This document shows, piece after piece, positions 1 through 9,700 of a stretch of 64,000 nucleotides of DNA. The stretch's first letter is position 1; each line of letters opens with the position of its first letter. The stretch comes from Ascoidea asiatica (Eukaryota > Ascomycota > Saccharomycetes > Ascoideales > Ascoideaceae). The DNA is taken from the NCBI GenBank assembly GCA_001600695.1, contig BCKQ01000007.1:495607-559606 (forward strand). The letters are read 5' to 3'. The position numbers and the translations under genes were made by a program. The notes beneath the pieces are model-generated. The model was not told where the DNA came from, searched no databases, and saw nothing but the letters and a program-made list of their open reading frames with translations.

Positions 1-1
1 T

Positions 2-931
2 GTTGATTTGAATACTGACTCAAAAACTATTCAATATTATAAAAATATGGTGAAAGATACCAAAAGTTTATCATTCAAAAAATTGAATAAAACAAAACAA
101 AAAGAAGTCAATTTTTTACTAAATACATTAAAATTTAACAATATAACTTCATTGGAATTTTTTATTTGTTCAAGTGTATATGCTCCTTTAAATTTTTTTG
201 ACTTAAATAGATTTCTGAACTTAAGAACTTTAATTCTTTCTGGTTCTCAATCAAATCAATTAAATGATCAATTTTTTATCAGCATATCAAAAAAATTACC
301 TTTTTTAGAGAAATTGGACATAAGAGCTTGTAATTATTTTACAGATAAGTCACTAATTGAAATATCTATCAATTGTCCAAATTTAAATTATCTTAATATC
401 GGTAGATTTAATAATTGCAATAAACTAACTGATATTGGAATATCTGCAATTATTAAAAACTTAAAATGCCTAAAGGTTTTAGGATGTTCGGGTGCTTATA
501 TTAATGATAAAACAATTTGGAAAATAATTAAATATCAAAATAATAACCTAGAAAAATTATCAATCAATAATTGTGTTAAATTGACAAATTCCTCAATTCC
601 TGAAATATTAGCATTTGACTATAGCTATAATTATTTACCTAAGTTGACGGTGTTAGAAATCAAATGCATTTTGAATTTCACAAATTTGAAATCCTTGATT
701 AGGTTTAAAAACTATAGAGCATTAATTGGCAAACCAATACTTATAGAATTCTGTGAAGTCCTTAGAAAAAGAATAATAATGCAGGAAATTGAGCTAAACT
801 TGAACACTTCCATTCAATTCCTTAATGACATTTCAGATTGGTGCAATGAAGTTGATGAAAACGATGTGAACAAAGATATGGATTATAGAAGATTGATAAC
901 AAAAAAAAATAATTTAACTCTCAACAATTAA
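2..931 (+). CDS. AMN1: Amn1, leucine-rich-repeat antagonist of mitotic exit (5' truncated by window edge)
   Basis: This is the C-terminal part of Amn1, which in S. cerevisiae binds Tem1 to switch off the mitotic exit network and takes part in daughter-cell separation and clumping. The frame is already open at base 2, and the first in-frame methionine is far inside the repeats, so the gene starts before the window. The leucine-rich repeats (LxxLxL, with cysteine-type turns such as RACNYFTDKSL and LSINNCVKLTN) and the C-terminal block around GKPILIEFCEVL and DISDWCNEVDEND follow S. cerevisiae Amn1 closely in order and spacing as I remember it. The only CTG codon I noticed (215-217) falls at a variable LRR position. 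The gene is convergent with TSC11, with about 440 bp between the stops. The identification is strong; the missing N-terminus cannot be judged. Confidence 0.9.
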   Translation, partial: VDLNTDSKTIQYYKNMVKDTKSLSFKKLNKTKQKEVNFLLNTLKFNNITSLEFFICSSVYAPLNFFDLNRFLNLRTLILSGSQSNQLNDQFFISISKKLPFLEKLDIRACNYFTDKSLIEISINCPNLNYLNIGRFNNCNKLTDIGISAIIKNLKCLKVLGCSGAYINDKTIWKIIKYQNNNLEKLSINNCVKLTNSSIPEILAFDYSYNYLPKLTVLEIKCILNFTNLKSLIRFKNYRALIGKPILIEFCEVLRKRIIMQEIELNLNTSIQFLNDISDWCNEVDENDVNKDMDYRRLITKKNNLTLNN

Positions 932-1374
932 AATTCAACACCCAGCTATTAGTACCTGCTCTCCTGCATATTCCAACTTTTCAACTTAATTATTAATATT
1001 TTTGCATATTTTTTTCATTTTTTTTTCATTACTTTTCAATTTACTCATTCTTGCTGAAAAATTGCTACTACATTCATAATTGCATTTACATTTACTTATA
1101 AAATCTCCTTTTTTGCTATCTTTAATTCTAGATATTTTGTATTTTAAAATACTATTTTCCTTTTTTTTTTGCTCTTCAAATAAAGATTTATATATAAATA
1201 CATATCCATATTTCGACCATACAATTATAAACCTTATATAATTCTATATATTGACCTGCAATACAACTAAAAGGTGTTCTATGAAAAAAAGTTTACCAAT
1301 TTTTCTTACATTGTTTTCTAACAAAAGCAATATTATGAAAATATCAAAAATATTCATACAACTCAGAAGATCCC
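932..1374. other. Intergenic, AMN1/TSC11 convergent 3' region
   Basis: AT-rich sequence between two converging genes. It holds T-runs and TATATA-type stretches that could serve as polyadenylation efficiency signals for both transcripts. I see no open frame or RNA gene. Confidence 0.5.
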
Positions 1375-4300
1375 TCAAATTTCTAAAATAACTCTACTAT
1401 GCCCACTCAGTTTTCTGTCTTTTTCAACTCTTGATCTTCTTCTATCCTTTCTCAATAATGTCTCTAAAGCCTTTGAGCTTGAAAAGAGTTCCACGATATA
1501 CTTTCTAGTACTAGCTTTATATTTCGAAGTTTCCAATAAATACATTGCTCCCGAAAACGTATTCACCTGGTCAAACTTTTCCTTGTACTTGTTATTTAAA
1601 ACTGCTAGCATTTTGAATCCTTGATTCATTTGCATTGGCACAGACAAATATGTTATAGCCTGTAAAATTTTTTTGACTAGAGGGTCATTTGTTAGCATAT
1701 TGCTCGAATTAGTATCATAGTAAACAGGAACTTTTTCATCCATTTCGCAGTCTCTATTATTATTCATATTTTCTTCTAAATCATTAGTATTATCATTATA
1801 ATAATCATTATTACTGTCATTATCATTATTTTCATTATCATCATTATCATCATTATTATCATTATTTTCAGTATTTTTTGTAAAATCACTATTAAAAACA
1901 ATATTGAAACCAGTGTCTGTATTTTCGTCGAAATGTTCCTTTTCATTTAAAGCACTATAATCTTTATGGGTATTTTCATCATCAGAAAATTCAATTGCAA
2001 AATCGTGATTTGAACTTTCCAAGGGCGAACAAATGTTGTTATCGTCATAAAGTTTTTTGGATTTATCAAGAAGTTCTGGTTCTGATGAATGAATATTGGT
2101 ACCAATCTCTGGAAGTATACCAGGCTGTAACGCAGAATCATTAATATTTATGACGTCTTCATCGCTTATAAAGTCATCAACATCTGTTATAGCACCAGCA
2201 GATCCCTCTTCATCTGTTATATTTACTTGAGAAATTTTGTCAGATTCATTCAACTCATCCAAATCGCCATATTTATTTTCATCATCGGTTATTTCACTGT
2301 CAAGCTCATTTTCATAAGATTTAAAAGAGGAATTTCGATTAAATTGACTTTTCCTTTTTTCACTTTGCTTCTTTTTATTTGCCTCTGATTCATGGTCAGA
2401 TATATCATCAAAGTCTTCCATTTTCATACTTTGCAATACCTTTTGCTTTTTATTGTTATTCGAATATCTAGCCTCAATAATATCAACATCGAAATATTCA
2501 GATAAATTTTTTGGTAGGCATATACCTATAGGCCTATTTAAAATATCAAAGGTCACTTCCCAATTGCATTCATCTAAACATTCAAATCCCTCTACAGTTG
2601 AAGAAATTAGTCCTAAAACAAAATAGGCAACACCCTTTAAACTCCACACTTCTGAGCACCGACAAATATTGACAATTATAGGTATTACCCCGGATTCATC
2701 AACTAATTCAATAGCGAGAGGTGATGAAGCAATATGCCCGATCGCCCATAAAGATCCTTTTAGTCTCAATATTTTGTTTGAATCTCTTTTCTCAGTTGCA
2801 AACCTTTCTATGGTATCAATAAATGATTGAAAATATGATGTTTTCAATAATAAATCTATTCCCTCGTTTGTTTTCACCAATTCTCCAAAAAAATGATGGG
2901 GCAATTTTTTAGCTTGAAAAAATTCATTATAATCTTCAAACAATTGAGCATCATCTTCATCACCTTGTATATTTTTATTGATATACCTATTTGGTCCAAA
3001 ATTAGTATGTGTTATTTTTCTGGACTTATAAACTTTATTGATTCTAAACAACTGAAAAGGGGAATAAATTTCGTATAGAAGATTTTCAATATCAAGAGCA
3101 TATAGCTCGTTTCTTTTATTAAGCCAATCATCCATTTCTCCTTCTATTAAATCGAACTCAGATAGATAACTGAATCCAATAGATGTAGATAAAAATCTTA
3201 ATAGTAGGGGAGCTCCAATCATTCCTAATTGGTCTAACGAAGGCTTGTATTTTACAACTTCGTACATGTTTTCTGGGGTTTCACAATATGAGTCTAATAT
3301 TTGGACTGCCTCATTACATACTTCTAAATCTTTATCAAACAATTGCGAAATTAATAAGTCAACTGCCCATTTTGAGCAAGATGGAATTCTTAATAAATCT
3401 CTTAAAAAATTTGTGCAAAAAAGTCGAACAGCTGTATCACATGAACATAAGGCTTTTGAAAAAATGATTCTCAAATGCCCTTGTTTTGAATAATCAAATT
3501 CAGGTAGAAAAGCTAAGATTAAATCTTCTCTGCCTCTTTGCTCTGTTATATGGTAAAGAATACTAAATATTTTCCATTTTGATAATAATTCTATTCCTTT
3601 ATGATCAGAAGATAAAACACCCAACATCCTAAAGTATCCCCCACTTAAACTTTTGGCTATATTTTTTTTCGAAAAAATTGGATCATTTGCAGTTATATTA
3701 CTATAAGGATCCACTTGGGCTAAACATTCTGCGATTTGAGGTAAAACTTTATTATCCTCCAAATACTTTAAACCTACTGCTGTAGATAAAAACATCTTGA
3801 ATAAAGCACATCCTGCATCGATATATTTTTCTGTATCTTTTCCTTTTTTGATCGAAGAGAATCTTTTTTTGAAGGGCCGTAAAAAGGACATTAATCTTTT
3901 TATAAATTTTGTTGTCTTTATAGCTTCTTCGAGCTTCTTAGGATTTGTCAATGCCCCGTTAGCTAAATCTATTATAATATCAATCTTCCAAACCTCATAA
4001 TTTTTGGTGCTTAACACATTAGAATCATATATAAGTTGTTTAAATTGCTGATCATCGATATTAGATGACATTTTCATTATTAAATCTTTATTGAATTTAT
4101 TCAAAGAATTCAATAATATCGGGGGAATATTATAGGTTGTTCTATCTTTTCCATATTTTTTTGAGTAAGAGTCTATCTGAAAAGCAGTAGAAAATGGTGC
4201 TAATTGGTAATCTAAAAAATTTCTAGAGGTTTTCATTGCTTGATAATCATTATTTATGATTAAATTTGGTAATTCTTCGAAAACATCACTAAATTGTTTA

Positions 4301-6975
4301 GATAAAAGATTTGAAGAGAGCTGAAATAATTCAATTATTAAACATATTGATTTATTTTTATTTCTTTGATCAGTACTATTTACAGCAATATTCTCCAATC
4401 TTTTTGGTAACCCAGATTTAATCAAAATTGAAGTTAGCAATGCTGTATAATGATTAACTAAAGTTATTTGAGTATTTAAAGAGCTTGAAAGAGTTCCTTT
4501 TGTTAAACTTATATTTTTTTTATTTGGCTTATTTTTTATCATTTGTGGATTTTGTATTAAATTACCATTGTCAACACTCATATCTATATCAATTGTTTTT
4601 ATAAAAGGTAAAGGCTTTAAATTTAGTATATCTAATATTATATCCATTATTGAATCTCTTAAATGAACATTATTATAAATTAAACAACTTATTAATACTT
4701 TTATGGGTTCGAAATCATTATATGAAAATGCAATTAAACCTGGAAAAGTTTTCAAAAAACTTGCAATTATGAAAACACTATTATTTAATTTATCAGTATT
4801 GAATTGAGTTTTATAAGTTAATAAATAAGTTAATAGATAATTTAAATCTCTACCATTTGATAGATATGCTCTATCTTTTGATAGATTTAAAACAGAAAGA
4901 ATTGCAGAACCTGCGGTCGAAGTTAATTCAAAAGGTCCTTCAACTAAAATTTTCAATAAATATCTAAAACCCCTTGCTTCAAAAACCAAAGCAGGATTTA
5001 GAACAGATAATTCACACAAAGTTTCAATAGCAATTGTTCTTAGATCATCTTCATTATGATCACAAATTGAAATTATTGAACTTACAATTCCAACAGATAA
5101 TTCAAAAGCTCCATTTTGAATTGAAAAATATTTTCTAATTAATTTTAAAGCTTGAATTCTTTCAATATTATTAAATGAGGAATTTTCTTCATTATTACAT
5201 TTTGATAATGAAATAATTATAAAAAAATGAATTCTTAAAGAAATTATTAATCTTAGAGATTCTAAATCATTTATGAAATATCTTGAGATTCTAAAACCAG
5301 TTGCAATAACTTCTTTTGATTTACTTAATAAAAAAGATTGAATTTTATGACCTAATTGACTAAAAACTAATTCTTTTGTAACTTCAGGATATTTTTTAAA
5401 TATTATAATTAATTCATTTGATTTTTCAACAATAAGTTCTGGAGAAGAAGATTTTTCTGAAATTGAAGATAAAATATCAGAAATTAATACAGTTGGACTT
5501 GAGAAATCTCTTGAATTATCTATTGAGTTTTCATTATCTGTTGGACTTATTGAACTGTGATTATCAATATCATTTAATGGATCTTGAGAATTTTGAAATT
5601 CATTTATACTAAAATGATCATTACTTGTATTTAAATTAAAGTTTGAATTTGAATTAATATATGTATTTGTATTCATATTTGTATTCGAATTTGAATTTGT
5701 AATTGTCATGGTATTTGAATTTGAATTTGAATTTGAATTTATATTTACATTTGAATTTGAATTTGAATTTGAATTTGAATTTGAGTTTGAATTTAAAATT
5801 GAAATTGAATTAAGATTAGGAGTTGAAATATGATGAGAATTAAAATTTAATAAAGATTTAGAATAATTTGGATTAAAATCAATTGGACTTATTGGAAAAT
5901 TTAATAAACTTTGAGTTGGAGGTTTTAAAGAAATTGGAGGATAAATAAATGAATTTTTATTATTATTATTAATATTATTATCTTGTTGAATTTTCATTCT
6001 TTTTACAGCTTCAATTTTTCTTTCAATATTTATAATATTTCTATTTATATCATCTAATTGATTATTTGCATTTATCCTTCTTTCTATTAGAATATTATCA
6101 TTATTAGAAACTTTTTTATTATCATGGTTGTCATGATAATCATGATATTCATGATCATCAAATTTTGTATTACTATAATCTATATCATTTGAACTTTCAT
6201 TACTATCTGAATCAATATGAGGTTGAATTTGAGATTGAGATTCTAATTGAGGTTTTGATTTTGATTTCGATTTTGACTTTGATCTTGTTTTTATTTTTGA
6301 TTTTATTGAAGTTTTAATTTCAGATTCAATTGCTTGTAAGAATTTTTCAGTACCATCTCTTAATTTTTTTTGTTTTTCTAATTTTTCAGATAATTCATTT
6401 AAATCATTATATGAAAACGAAGTTTTATTTTGTTTTATATTATTGGAAGGAAATTGATTACTTGTAGAACTTAGAATAGATTGACTTAAATTTGGAGATT
6501 GAAATTGTATCGGTATATTATTATTGTTAGATTTATTATTATTTGATGGATTATTATTGGATAAAGGTTGTAAAAGTTTTGAGGAAGCTAATGGAGGAGG
6601 TTGTTGAAATATTGGAGTTGATTGATGATCATTATTATTTTGATGAAAAGTTTTGAAAGATTTATTTGAATTTGAATTAGAATTTCTTTTTGAATAAGTT
6701 GAATTTATTGGAGGTAATAAAGTTGGAGTTTCTTCTAAAGTGTAAATATCCGAATTTAACTGATTTGCAATTTGAGTATCAATTGTCAAACTTTGAGGTA
6801 GTTTAAAATCATTATCAGTGAATGTTTTACTATTGAAATTATTATTAATATTATTATTATTATTATTATCATAAATGCTTTTCATATCTTGATTATATCG
6901 CTGCTGAGATTTTTCAATGTTATTATAATTTGATGCATTGTCGCTTATATTATCTTTATTATTATTATTCATCAT
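1375..6975 (-). CDS. TSC11: Tsc11/Avo3, rictor-type subunit of TOR complex 2
   Basis: An 1866-residue protein of the rictor family, the TORC2 scaffold that controls actin polarity, sphingolipid synthesis and Ypk kinase signalling at the plasma membrane. The first ~500 residues are low-complexity Asn/Ser-rich, with an SN-dipeptide tract and a short basic coiled segment. The helical-repeat rictor N-domain follows (about residues 500-900, e.g. IAIETLCELSVLNPALVF and GSAILSVLNLSKDRAYL). The middle domains come next, and then the rictor-V block with SLWAIGHIASSPLAIEL and VWSLKGVAYFVLGLISS. An acidic, Asn-rich segment lies near residues 1500-1770 before a conserved C-terminal helix. It is longer than S. 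cerevisiae Tsc11 (about 1430 aa), mostly because of the inserts. It is divergent from the bZIP gene. A single in-frame CTG (1408-1410) was seen on a quick read. Confidence 0.93.
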   Translation of the reverse strand: MMNNNNKDNISDNASNYNNIEKSQQRYNQDMKSIYDNNNNNNINNNFNSKTFTDNDFKLPQSLTIDTQIANQLNSDIYTLEETPTLLPPINSTYSKRNSNSNSNKSFKTFHQNNNDHQSTPIFQQPPPLASSKLLQPLSNNNPSNNNKSNNNNIPIQFQSPNLSQSILSSTSNQFPSNNIKQNKTSFSYNDLNELSEKLEKQKKLRDGTEKFLQAIESEIKTSIKSKIKTRSKSKSKSKSKPQLESQSQIQPHIDSDSNESSNDIDYSNTKFDDHEYHDYHDNHDNKKVSNNDNILIERRINANNQLDDINRNIINIERKIEAVKRMKIQQDNNINNNNKNSFIYPPISLKPPTQSLLNFPISPIDFNPNYSKSLLNFNSHHISTPNLNSISILNSNSNSNSNSNSNSNVNINSNSNSNSNTMTITNSNSNTNMNTNTYINSNSNFNLNTSNDHFSINEFQNSQDPLNDIDNHSSISPTDNENSIDNSRDFSSPTVLISDILSSISEKSSSPELIVEKSNELIIIFKKYPEVTKELVFSQLGHKIQSFLLSKSKEVIATGFRISRYFINDLESLRLIISLRIHFFIIISLSKCNNEENSSFNNIERIQALKLIRKYFSIQNGAFELSVGIVSSIISICDHNEDDLRTIAIETLCELSVLNPALVFEARGFRYLLKILVEGPFELTSTAGSAILSVLNLSKDRAYLSNGRDLNYLLTYLLTYKTQFNTDKLNNSVFIIASFLKTFPGLIAFSYNDFEPIKVLISCLIYNNVHLRDSIMDIILDILNLKPLPFIKTIDIDMSVDNGNLIQNPQMIKNKPNKKNISLTKGTLSSSLNTQITLVNHYTALLTSILIKSGLPKRLENIAVNSTDQRNKNKSICLIIELFQLSSNLLSKQFSDVFEELPNLIINNDYQAMKTSRNFLDYQLAPFSTAFQIDSYSKKYGKDRTTYNIPPILLNSLNKFNKDLIMKMSSNIDDQQFKQLIYDSNVLSTKNYEVWKIDIIIDLANGALTNPKKLEEAIKTTKFIKRLMSFLRPFKKRFSSIKKGKDTEKYIDAGCALFKMFLSTAVGLKYLEDNKVLPQIAECLAQVDPYSNITANDPIFSKKNIAKSLSGGYFRMLGVLSSDHKGIELLSKWKIFSILYHITEQRGREDLILAFLPEFDYSKQGHLRIIFSKALCSCDTAVRLFCTNFLRDLLRIPSCSKWAVDLLISQLFDKDLEVCNEAVQILDSYCETPENMYEVVKYKPSLDQLGMIGAPLLLRFLSTSIGFSYLSEFDLIEGEMDDWLNKRNELYALDIENLLYEIYSPFQLFRINKVYKSRKITHTNFGPNRYINKNIQGDEDDAQLFEDYNEFFQAKKLPHHFFGELVKTNEGIDLLLKTSYFQSFIDTIERFATEKRDSNKILRLKGSLWAIGHIASSPLAIELVDESGVIPIIVNICRCSEVWSLKGVAYFVLGLISSTVEGFECLDECNWEVTFDILNRPIGICLPKNLSEYFDVDIIEARYSNNNKKQKVLQSMKMEDFDDISDHESEANKKKQSEKRKSQFNRNSSFKSYENELDSEITDDENKYGDLDELNESDKISQVNITDEEGSAGAITDVDDFISDEDVININDSALQPGILPEIGTNIHSSEPELLDKSKKLYDDNNICSPLESSNHDFAIEFSDDENTHKDYSALNEKEHFDENTDTGFNIVFNSDFTKNTENNDNNDDNDDNENNDNDSNNDYYNDNTNDLEENMNNNRDCEMDEKVPVYYDTNSSNMLTNDPLVKKILQAITYLSVPMQMNQGFKMLAVLNNKYKEKFDQVNTFSGAMYLLETSKYKASTRKYIVELFSSSKALETLLRKDRRRSRVEKDRKLSGHSRVILEI
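5690..5800. repeat. Hexanucleotide repeat (GAATTT)n inside TSC11
   Basis: Many copies of GAATTT and GAATTC-like variants on the plus strand, which encode an Asn-Ser dipeptide tract in the N-terminal disordered part of Tsc11. Copy number probably varies between strains. The same SN coding repeat occurs in shorter form in PSD2 (about 13425-13460). Confidence 0.8.
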
Positions 6976-8057
6976 TGAAATTGTGATTATCCTATAGATT
7001 GAATAATGTTATAGCTATTACAAGTTTAATTTTTCTTTTTTGATATCTATCTAAAATCGATTATTTTGATAATATTTGAACCAGTCTATATATTTATTTT
7101 CATTTCAAAGATTATTCTGTAATTCTTTTCTTGTTCTTTAAATGGTAAATGTTTAATTCTTATTTTAATTTCTGGAGTTATTTTAGGTCTTCAGAATCAC
7201 AAGCTTCAAGTTTCGATAATAATTCATAAAACTTCAATAATCATGGTTTTTAAATCAAAATCAATGTCAAAACCAAACCAAAGCCAAAGCCAAGCTTCAA
7301 GCATCTAAAATTTAGTTTCAGGCCTCCAAAACGTCAACGTTCCTGATTCAGTCAAGTACCATTGAACTGGTTCTTTAAAGATATCCATATTAGTCCGGAA
7401 TTGTTTGAAGCGGATAAAAATATGGATTTTTTAAAAACCTACTAAAGTATATCCATGCTTAAGGAAAAAAGCGGAATTAGGATTATCCGTAATTATGTGC
7501 TATTAGACAGCTAAAAGTCTGTTTATGTTACTTTCTGTATTGTATGCATGTTTTACACGGGACTTTGTTTTTGTGCGCATTTTTGATAATTTTGCGCTGG
7601 GTCTAACACAGGCAAGTGTTCTTACGTAATACTCGCTGCTCTGCTTAGTCACTCATTTGCAAGCAAATAAACAACAAACAAAACAAACCTCCTTGAAATT
7701 TGATATCCAATATTATCCAATATAATCCATTATCTAATATATTATCTATCTTCAATATATATATCAATAAATAAAGCAAAACCAAAGCAAGAGGTAATAT
7801 ATTTTCTTAAATTAAGGTGATTGCAGTTACAATAGACATTTTAGTGATTCCAATTAGAAAAGTGAATGTTTAAAAGCAAAGAGTTCTCATTTTGCACGTT
7901 AATCTTCAACAATTTCATCTCCATAATTTCAAATATTACGGTTTATTATATAATCAAAAACCAAAAAATTAAATAATTGCTGACTAACTAAATTTCAAAT
8001 TCCATTTTATTATTTTAGTAAATCACTTCGCATAGATCATCTCAAAATAATTTAAAA
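6976..8057. promoter_or_regulatory. Divergent promoter, TSC11 / bZIP gene
   Basis: A 1.1 kb region between divergent starts. The part at about 7350-7640 is visibly richer in GC than the flanking genes and contains a GTGCGCATTTTT...TTTTGCGCTGGG stretch, with CGCA motifs on both strands. Homopurine and TATATATA stretches lie nearer the bZIP start (7740-7780). I see no credible gene. Confidence 0.5.
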
Positions 8058-9206
8058 ATGGATGATATAGATCCAAGATTTAACGTTGTTAATGATAATG
8101 ATAATGATGGCAATGGTAATGGCAATAATAATAATCTTTCTGAAAATGTGAATGTTAATATCGATGGTCATAGTAATCAATCTAATATAAATAGTCCAAA
8201 TAACCTTAGTAATGAAGGTAATAATTCCAACAATGATTCTAATAACAACAATGAACCTGGTTTGAATAATATACAAGTGGATGAAAGTACATTTGCTGAT
8301 GTTGCTGCTGTTGCTGTTGCCGTTGCTGCAAATTCTGTTCAAAACGATCAAAATACTCAAAGTAATAATAACATCGACAACAATATTACTGATAATATTG
8401 ATAATGAAAATGTTTTAACTAATAATGAACTTGATGAGAATGACTTAAATAATGCAATTAATAGTATCAATAATAATAGAAATAATCAAATTAATGAAAC
8501 TAATAATGATAATAATAATCAAATTAATGATAATAAAATCATAAAATCTTCAAATTCAAAAATTGCTAAACCTCAAAAGAAGAAAATTGATAAAGTCAAA
8601 AATTATATTGAGCAAAATTTAGTTAATCATATACAACATCAAATTGAAATTCAAAATCAAAACCAAAATCAAATTCAGAATGAAAATGAAAATGAGAATG
8701 AAAATGAAAATCAAGTTCATGACGAAAATCAAAATCGAGACTCCAATCAAGATTCCAATCAAGATTCAAATACCCAAAAAAACAATCCAGATAATCAACA
8801 ACTAGTTTTATCAACAATCAATGATGACAATGATAATAGTAATGATAATGATAAAACCACTTTAAAAGATAATGAATTGCAATTACAAATTTCAAATAGA
8901 AATAATAATTCCTCTTTAGAACAACATTTTAATCAAATTACTCAAATTAATGATATTAATCAAATTTTTAAACCTTTAAATCCAACAAAAAGAGCTGCTC
9001 AAAATAGAAATGCTCAAAGAGCTTTTAGAAAAAGAAAAGAACAATATATTAAAGATCTTGAAGCTCAAGTAAGTAAAGTAAAATCTTTAGAAGAAGAAAT
9101 TGATTATTTAAAAAAGGAAAATCAACAATTGAGAGATTATACTTTAGCTTTGCAATCTAAATTAATTAATGATATTAATCCTCCTTCAATAAAATTAGAT
9201 AAATAA
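8058..9206 (+). CDS. C-terminal bZIP transcription factor, fungal AP-1/Yap type
   Basis: A 382-residue nuclear DNA-binding protein. Residues 1-300 are Asn/Asp/Gln-rich and disordered, with an alanine/valine patch near 75-95. The bZIP lies at the extreme C-terminus (308-372). The basic region contains QNRNAQRAFRKRKEQYIKDL, which fits the fungal Yap signature NxxAQxxFR, and is followed by a leucine zipper with leucines in heptad spacing (DLEAQ, SLEEE, YLKKE, QLRDY). Yap-type factors bind TTAC/GTAA half-sites and act in oxidative, metal or drug stress. No cysteine-rich domain of the Yap1 redox type is seen, so this is not a plain Yap1 orthologue. It may be closer to the smaller factors such as C. 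albicans Fcr3. ATG and stop are clear; the gene is convergent with PSD2. Confidence 0.85.
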   Translation: MDDIDPRFNVVNDNDNDGNGNGNNNNLSENVNVNIDGHSNQSNINSPNNLSNEGNNSNNDSNNNNEPGLNNIQVDESTFADVAAVAVAVAANSVQNDQNTQSNNNIDNNITDNIDNENVLTNNELDENDLNNAINSINNNRNNQINETNNDNNNQINDNKIIKSSNSKIAKPQKKKIDKVKNYIEQNLVNHIQHQIEIQNQNQNQIQNENENENENENQVHDENQNRDSNQDSNQDSNTQKNNPDNQQLVLSTINDDNDNSNDNDKTTLKDNELQLQISNRNNNSSLEQHFNQITQINDINQIFKPLNPTKRAAQNRNAQRAFRKRKEQYIKDLEAQVSKVKSLEEEIDYLKKENQQLRDYTLALQSKLINDINPPSIKLDK

Positions 9207-9700
9207 TCAAAGTTTATCCATACTCTTCTATATCTATCCATATATACAGTATATGTTGTGTATCTTATTTTTACTTATTTTCACTTATGTCATCTGAATT
9301 TTCTCTATTTTTTTCTTGATTTTTTTTTTCCTTATTTCTTTCTTTTCTTCTTTTCGTATTTGTTATTATTTTTTAATATTATGACAGTTTTAGATTATTG
9401 ATATCTATTTTTATTTGTAATAAAAATATTATTTGTAAAAGAAAATAAAATGTATTATATAACTGCAATTTTCTCAATTCAGTCCAAAAAACCACAAAAT
9501 ATAAATAATTAAGTAAATAAATAAATAAAGAAAAAGCTCAAAATGATTCAAATTTAAATGAAAGATAAAGTCTAAAAAAAAAAAGTGATTAGAGAACGTA
9601 ATGAATGAAACTTATATAATAACAAATGTATAATGAAAAACGGGTAAAAAAAATGTATATAAGAGAAGTTTGAAAAAAAAAAAACTTGTATAAAATACAA
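9207..9700. other. Intergenic, bZIP/PSD2 convergent 3' region
   Basis: AT-rich 3' sequence shared by two converging genes, with long T and A runs. A CGGGTAA motif at 9641-9647 matches the reverse complement of the Reb1 core TTACCCG. Reb1 sites can act as roadblock terminators between converging genes, but a single 7-mer is weak evidence. Confidence 0.4.
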
